Shown here: positions 62,080-64,000 of the stretch, in pieces | Layout of the letters: every line of letters starts with the position of its first letter | Numbering within the stretch: the stretch's first letter is position 1 | NCBI GenBank assembly: GCA_964564865.1 | Contig: CAZMDA010000008.1 | Location: 13,528 to 77,527 of the forward strand | Reading direction: 5' to 3' | DNA from: RBG-16-66-20 sp964564865 | GTDB taxonomy: Bacteria > Pseudomonadota > Gammaproteobacteria > Burkholderiales > SG8-39 | Length of the DNA: 64,000 bases | Made by a program: the position numbers and the translations under genes | The notes under the pieces: model-generated | The model's database searches: none | The model's input: the letters and a program-made list of their open reading frames with translations, nothing else | What the model was told of the DNA's origin: nothing

Positions 62080-64000
62080 GCCATTTCCTCGACCGGCTGA
62101 AGTTCCTCACCACCTCGACCGAGAAGTTCGCCAGCGGCCATGGCGAGACCCGCAGCGAGGACCGGACCTGGGAGCAGGCCTACCGCCAGCGCTGGAGCCA
62201 CGACAAGATCGTGCGCTCCACGCACGGCACCAACTGCACCGGCTCCTGCTCCTGGAAGATCTACGTCAAGGGCGGCATCGTCACCTGGGAGACGCAGCAG
62301 ACCGACTACCCGCGCACCCGCCCGGACATGCCCAACCACGAGCCGCGCGGCTGCTCGCGCGGCGCCTCCTACTCCTGGTACCTGTACAGCGGCAACCGCA
62401 TCAAGTACCCGATGGTGCGCAGCCCCCTGCTGCGCCTGTGGCGCGAGCTGAGGAAGACCGATTCGCCGGTGGAGGCCTGGCGCGCCATCGTCGAGAACCC
62501 GGACGCGGCCGCCTCCTACAAGAAGGCGCGCGGCCTGGGCGGGTTCCTGCGCGCCAGCTGGGACGAGGTGAACGAGATCGTCGCCGCGGCCAACGTCTAC
62601 ACCGCGAAGAAGTACGGCCCGGACCGCATCATCGGCTTCTCGCCGATCCCGGCCATGTCCATGGTGTCCTACGCCGCCGGCAGCCGCTACCTGTCGCTCA
62701 TCGGCGGCGTGTGCATGAGCTTCTACGACTGGTACTGCGACCTGCCGCCCTCCAGCCCGATGACCTGGGGCGAGCAGACCGACGTGCCGGAGTCCGCCGA
62801 CTGGTACAACTCCACCTTCATCATGATGTGGGGCTCCAACGTGCCGCAGACGCGCACGCCGGACGCGCATTTCATGACCGAGGCGCGCTACCGCGGCGCC
62901 AAGGTGGTGTCGGTGTTCCCGGACTACGCCGAGGGCTCCAAGTTCGGCGACATCTGGCTGCACCCGAAGCAGGGCACCGACGCCGCGCTGGCGATGGCCA
63001 TGGGCCACGTCATCCTGTCCGAGTACCACGCCAAGGACAAGAGCGAGTACTTCCGCGAGTACTGCCGCCAGTACTCCGACATGCCGATGCTGGTCCGCCT
63101 GGTGGAGCAGGGCGGGCGCCTGGTGCCGGAGCGGTTCCTGCGCGCTTCCGACTTTGCCGACCGGCTGGGCGAGTCCAACAACCCGGAATGGAAGACCATC
63201 TGCATCGACGAGGCCACCGGCCAGCCGGCGGCGCCGCTGGGCTCGATCGGCTACCGCTGGGGAGAGAAAGGCAAGTGGAACCTGGCGAAGACCGCGATCA
63301 AGCCGCGGCTGTCGCTGGAAGCGGTGAAGGACGAGACCGCGCAGGTGGCCTTCCCGTACTTCGGCGGCATCGCGCACGAGCACTTCAAGGCCAACATCCA
63401 GCAGGACGTGCTGCTGCGCGCCGTCCCGGTGAAGAAGGTGGGCGGGCACCTCGTGGCCAGCGTCTACGACCTGGTGATGGCGCAGTACGGCGTGGGCGCG
63501 GCGAAATCCTATGACGAGGACGTGCCGTACACGCCGGCCTGGCAGGAGAAGATCACTGGCGTGCCGCGGGCCGACGTGATCTCCGTCGCGCGCCAGTTCG
63601 CCGACAACGCCGACAGGACCCAGGGCAAGTCCATGGTGATCATCGGCGCGGCGATGAACCACTGGTACCACTCCGACATGAACTACCGCGCCATCATCAA
63701 CATGCTGGTGTTCTGCGGCTGCATCGGGCAGTCGGGCGGCGGCTGGGCGCACTACGTCGGCCAGGAGAAGCTGCGGCCGCAGACCGGCTGGACCGCGCTT
63801 GCCTTCGGCCTGGACTGGGCGCGGCCGCCAAGGCAGATGAACTCCACCAGCTTCTTCTACGCCCACACCGACCAGTGGCGCTACGAGAAGCTGACGGTGG
63901 CGGAGATCCTGTCGCCCCTGGCCGACCGCAAGCGCTACGGCGGCAGCCTGATCGACTTCAACGTGCGCGCCGAGCGCATGGGCTGGCTGCCCTCGGCGCC
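62076..64000 (+). CDS. narG: Respiratory nitrate reductase alpha subunit (partial, runs off the window)
   Basis: The first 641 codons are present; the frame is open to the window end. SHFLDRLKF start, the FS0 [4Fe-4S] ligands in HGTNCTGSCSWK (His plus three Cys with a later Cys in EPRGCSRG), and the molybdenum Asp region YDWYCDLPPSSPMTWGEQTD. NarG holds the bis-MGD centre and reduces nitrate to nitrite at the cytoplasmic face of the inner membrane with NarH and NarI, expected just outside. Full-length NarG is about 1250 residues. ATGA overlap with narK. Confidence 0.96.
   Translation, partial: MSHFLDRLKFLTTSTEKFASGHGETRSEDRTWEQAYRQRWSHDKIVRSTHGTNCTGSCSWKIYVKGGIVTWETQQTDYPRTRPDMPNHEPRGCSRGASYSWYLYSGNRIKYPMVRSPLLRLWRELRKTDSPVEAWRAIVENPDAAASYKKARGLGGFLRASWDEVNEIVAAANVYTAKKYGPDRIIGFSPIPAMSMVSYAAGSRYLSLIGGVCMSFYDWYCDLPPSSPMTWGEQTDVPESADWYNSTFIMMWGSNVPQTRTPDAHFMTEARYRGAKVVSVFPDYAEGSKFGDIWLHPKQGTDAALAMAMGHVILSEYHAKDKSEYFREYCRQYSDMPMLVRLVEQGGRLVPERFLRASDFADRLGESNNPEWKTICIDEATGQPAAPLGSIGYRWGEKGKWNLAKTAIKPRLSLEAVKDETAQVAFPYFGGIAHEHFKANIQQDVLLRAVPVKKVGGHLVASVYDLVMAQYGVGAAKSYDEDVPYTPAWQEKITGVPRADVISVARQFADNADRTQGKSMVIIGAAMNHWYHSDMNYRAIINMLVFCGCIGQSGGGWAHYVGQEKLRPQTGWTALAFGLDWARPPRQMNSTSFFYAHTDQWRYEKLTVAEILSPLADRKRYGGSLIDFNVRAERMGWLPSA

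Overview
The window is 64 kb of very GC-rich, gene-dense DNA (no gene-free stretch exceeds about 170 bases) from a respiratory proteobacterium. The cbb3 oxidase cluster with ccoG, ccoH, ccoI and ccoS, the [4Fe-4S] FNR-type regulator, the narK-narG pair and many universal stress proteins fit a microaerophilic or denitrifying betaproteobacterium (Rhodocyclales/Burkholderiales-like). That placement is an inference from gene content. No rRNA, tRNA, CRISPR array, insertion sequence or phage gene was seen.

Layout. 1-10.3 kb: cbb3-type cytochrome oxidase and its assembly genes (ccoI, ccoS, a diguanylate cyclase, ccoNOQP, ccoG, ccoH, a small membrane protein, a small cytochrome c). 10.3-16.2 kb: LpxR-like outer-membrane protein, flavodoxin-fold quinone reductase, beta-CASP nuclease, formate/nitrite channel, DHH phosphoesterase, tandem Usp. 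16.2-20.2 kb: a single-chain xanthine dehydrogenase. 20.4-26.3 kb: DUF155 protein, acyl-CoA synthetase, a PDH-type E1-alpha/E1-beta/E2 set and an acyl carrier protein. 26.3-36.3 kb: GNAT, SLC13-type transporter, then a minus-strand operon of a MacAB-like exporter, an alpha/beta hydrolase and a P-type ATPase. 36.4-47.9 kb: CbpM, Lon-like protease, Usp-like and DUF2189 proteins; divergent usp-groEL and ald-cPGS-P-type ATPase units. 48-54.4 kb: three tandem Usps, an ion channel, an FNR protein, a lone receiver and a NarL-type two-component pair. 54.4-59.2 kb: hemN, SafE, hemerythrin, an SDR, and a usp-dksA-usp operon. 59.4 kb to the end: fused narK and the first two thirds of narG.

What ties it together. 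An FNR protein with the C-x2-C-x5-C cluster and an ETVSR recognition helix is encoded at 51204-51959. Twelve FNR-like dyads (TTGAN-N4-NTCAA, one degenerate) lie across the window in front of ccoN, the quinone reductase, the nuclease, usp, xanthine dehydrogenase, the DUF155-acs-PDH operon, the SLC13 gene, the exporter and cbpM-lon, usp-groEL and ald, hemN, usp-dksA-usp, and narK. Nearly all have a -10-like hexamer beginning 35-36 nt from the dyad's first base, as in class II FNR promoters. In six or seven of them the predicted +1 falls on, or within 2 nt of, the ATG, and no Shine-Dalgarno is visible, so leaderless mRNAs are predicted. Two dyads sit between divergent genes with correctly placed -10s on both strands. 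The window therefore reads as a low-oxygen survival island: high-affinity oxidase, nitrate respiration, anaerobic heme synthesis, acetate/pyruvate and alanine metabolism, chaperone/protease and Usp functions. In content it resembles the low-oxygen-activated locus of Burkholderia cenocepacia and, by convergence, the DosR dormancy regulon of Mycobacterium tuberculosis.
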